NCBI RefSeq assembly: GCF_000011065.1
Contig: NC_004663.1
Location: 4,898,001 to 4,962,000, forward strand
Source of the DNA: Bacteroides thetaiotaomicron VPI-5482
GTDB lineage: Bacteria > Bacteroidota > Bacteroidia > Bacteroidales > Bacteroidaceae
DNA length: 64,000 nt
Reading direction: 5' to 3'
Shown: piece after piece, positions 62,631-64,000 of the stretch
How the letters are laid out: the number at the start of each line of letters is the position of its first letter
Numbering within the stretch: position 1 is the stretch's first letter
Translations under genes and position numbers: made by a program
The notes under the pieces: model-generated
What the model saw: only the letters and a program-made list of their open reading frames with translations
What the model was told of the DNA's origin: nothing
The model's database searches: none

Positions 62631-64000
62631 ATGAAAGTAACCAAGTATTTACCAATTCTTGCCGTATGCCTTATGACAACAGGATGTAATAGCAAGAAAG
62701 AGGCCGTACTAACGTCCGGTATCGACCTTGCTAATCTGGATACCACGGCAATGCCGGGTACAAGTTTTTATCAGTATGCCTGCGGTGGGTGGATTGAAAG
62801 TCATCCGCTGACAGACGAGTATTCACGCTTCGGCTCTTTCGATATGCTTCACGAGAAAAGCCGCGAACAGTTGAAAGAACTGATTGCAGAACTGGCTGCA
62901 AAGAAAGACAACGCTCCGGGCAGTGCTGCCCAGAAAGTGGGTGATCTTTATAACATCGCTATGGACAGCGTGAAGCTGAACAAAGAAGGAGCAGCTCCGA
63001 TCAAAGAAGAAATGGCGGCTATCGATGCGCTCAAAGATAAAGAAGAGATTTACACTTACATTGCCGAAAGTCAGAAGAAAGGAATACGTCCTTACTTTAC
63101 CATGTTTGTTAGTGCGGATGATATGAACAGCTCTATGAACATGGTTCAGACCTATCAGGGCGGTCTCGGAATGGGACAGCGTGATTACTATCTGGAGAAT
63201 GACGAGCAGACAAAGAGTATCCGCGATAAATATAAGGAGCACCTCGTTAAAATGTTCCAGTTGGCCGGCCTATGACGAAGCTACCGCACAGAAAGCAATG
63301 GTGGCTGTGATGAACATCGAAACACGTCTTGCCAAAGCTGCCCGTTCACAAGTAGAATTGCGTGATCCGCATGCCAACTATAATAAGATGGATATGGAAA
63401 CGCTGAAAAAGAACTTCCCTACTTTCAACTGGGATGCTTATTTCACTACTTCGGGACTGAATGACTTGAAAGAAGTGAATATCGGTCAGCCTGCAGCCAT
63501 GAAGGAAGTTGCCGATGTTATTAATACAGTGCCTCTTGAAGACCAGAAGTTCTATCTTCAATGGAATCTGATCGATGCCGCAGCCTCTTTCCTTAGTGAT
63601 GATTTCGTAGCACAAAACTTCGACTTCTATAGTAGAACAATGTCTGGCAAGAAAGAAATGCAGCCTCGCTGGAAACGTGCGGTAAGCACTGTAGACGGCT
63701 CTTTGGGTGAAGTAGTAGGACAGATGTATGTCGAGAAATACTTCCCTGCCGCTGCCAAAGAACGTATGGTTGGATTGGTGAAGAATTTGCAGACTTCTCT
63801 GGGCGAACGCATCAAAGCGCTGGAATGGATGAGCGAACCGACAAAGGTGAAAGCATTAGAGAAACTGGCTACTTTCCATGTAAAGATCGGTTACCCGGAT
63901 AAATGGAAAGATTACTCTGCTCTGGAGATCAAAGACGACTCTTATTGGGCAAATATCGAGCGTGCCAGCCAATGGGACTTCAATGACATGATCGCGAAAG
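62631..64000 (+). pseudogene. M13-family metallopeptidase (endothelin-converting-enzyme type), frameshifted and cut by the window end
   Basis: The first frame gives 214 aa: a lipoprotein signal (CLMTTGC, Cys19), then TAMPGTSFYQYACGGWI, the usual start of bacterial M13 peptidases. It ends at TGA 63273-63275 just after KMFQLAGL. Dropping one C from the run at 63269-63270 restores LAGYDEATAQKAM. The second frame then stays open to the window end with unmistakable M13 sequence (SRTMSGKKEMQPRWKRAV, LGEVVGQMYVEKYFP, SEPTKVKALEKL). So a single-base insertion interrupts one gene, unless it is a sequence error. The zinc motif HExxH lies beyond the window. It begins 13 bp after the ABC-F stop. Confidence 0.9.

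Overview
The window is a Bacteroides chromosome segment. The evidence is SusC/SusD pairs with SusD-type lipoproteins, hybrid two-component regulators (HTCS), Ser-type sulfatases, many lipoboxes, and -7 promoter boxes of the Bacteroides form TAnnTTTG in front of most operons. The order of genes from 1 to 30.2 kb matches, from memory, the yeast alpha-mannan utilisation locus MAN-PUL2 of B. thetaiotaomicron (BT3774-BT3792). That strain-level match is recollection, not a search result.

Region 1 (1-30.3 kb) is the mannan locus. It holds a partial GH38, a minus-strand operon GH92 / phosphatase-like / GH76 / GH125 / GH130, a divergent HTCS, and a plus-strand operon TIG-NHL lipoprotein / SusC / SusD / two surface glycan-binding lipoproteins / surface GH76. 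Embedded in it (2.1-6.9 kb) is a five-gene minus-strand cassette of a different kind: two GT32 glycosyltransferases, an unknown exported protein, a Gly-Ser-rich protein with a leader-like N-terminus and a putative cysteine-peptidase domain, and a glycosyltransferase-like protein. A decayed copy of one cassette gene lies beside it. The four promoter regions of Region 1 carry the same 26-bp direct-repeat motif in the same orientation, 47-49 bp upstream of a -7 box. I read this as the binding site of the mannan HTCS, which would place the odd cassette in the mannan regulon.

Region 2 (30.3-34.0 kb) is an AT-rich junction. It has a duplicated 59-bp terminator, an orphan lipoprotein, a small repetitive periplasmic peptide, two short-period repeat arrays and an IS110-family element. 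The left end of that element encodes a convincing candidate bridge RNA, with guide segments that match both element junctions.

Region 3 (34.0-44.9 kb) is a compact host-glycan locus: sulfatase / GH36-like / GH29 fucosidase / sulfatase with a divergent HTCS, but no SusC/SusD pair. Region 4 (44.9-52.3 kb) holds a sigma-54 response regulator divergent from an operon of cyclophilin PPIase, M16 peptidase, MATE exporter and a HisKA-REC-Hpt hybrid kinase that may be its phosphorelay partner. Region 5 (52.6-64.0 kb) is housekeeping: TamB and its TamA-like lipoprotein, a sugar-nucleotide nucleotidyltransferase, an ABC-F ATPase, and an M13 peptidase broken by one extra base.

Three intergenic arrays unrelated in sequence (8.5, 32.5 and 52.3 kb) share a 22-bp period of imperfect palindromes. 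No tRNA, rRNA or CRISPR array was seen.
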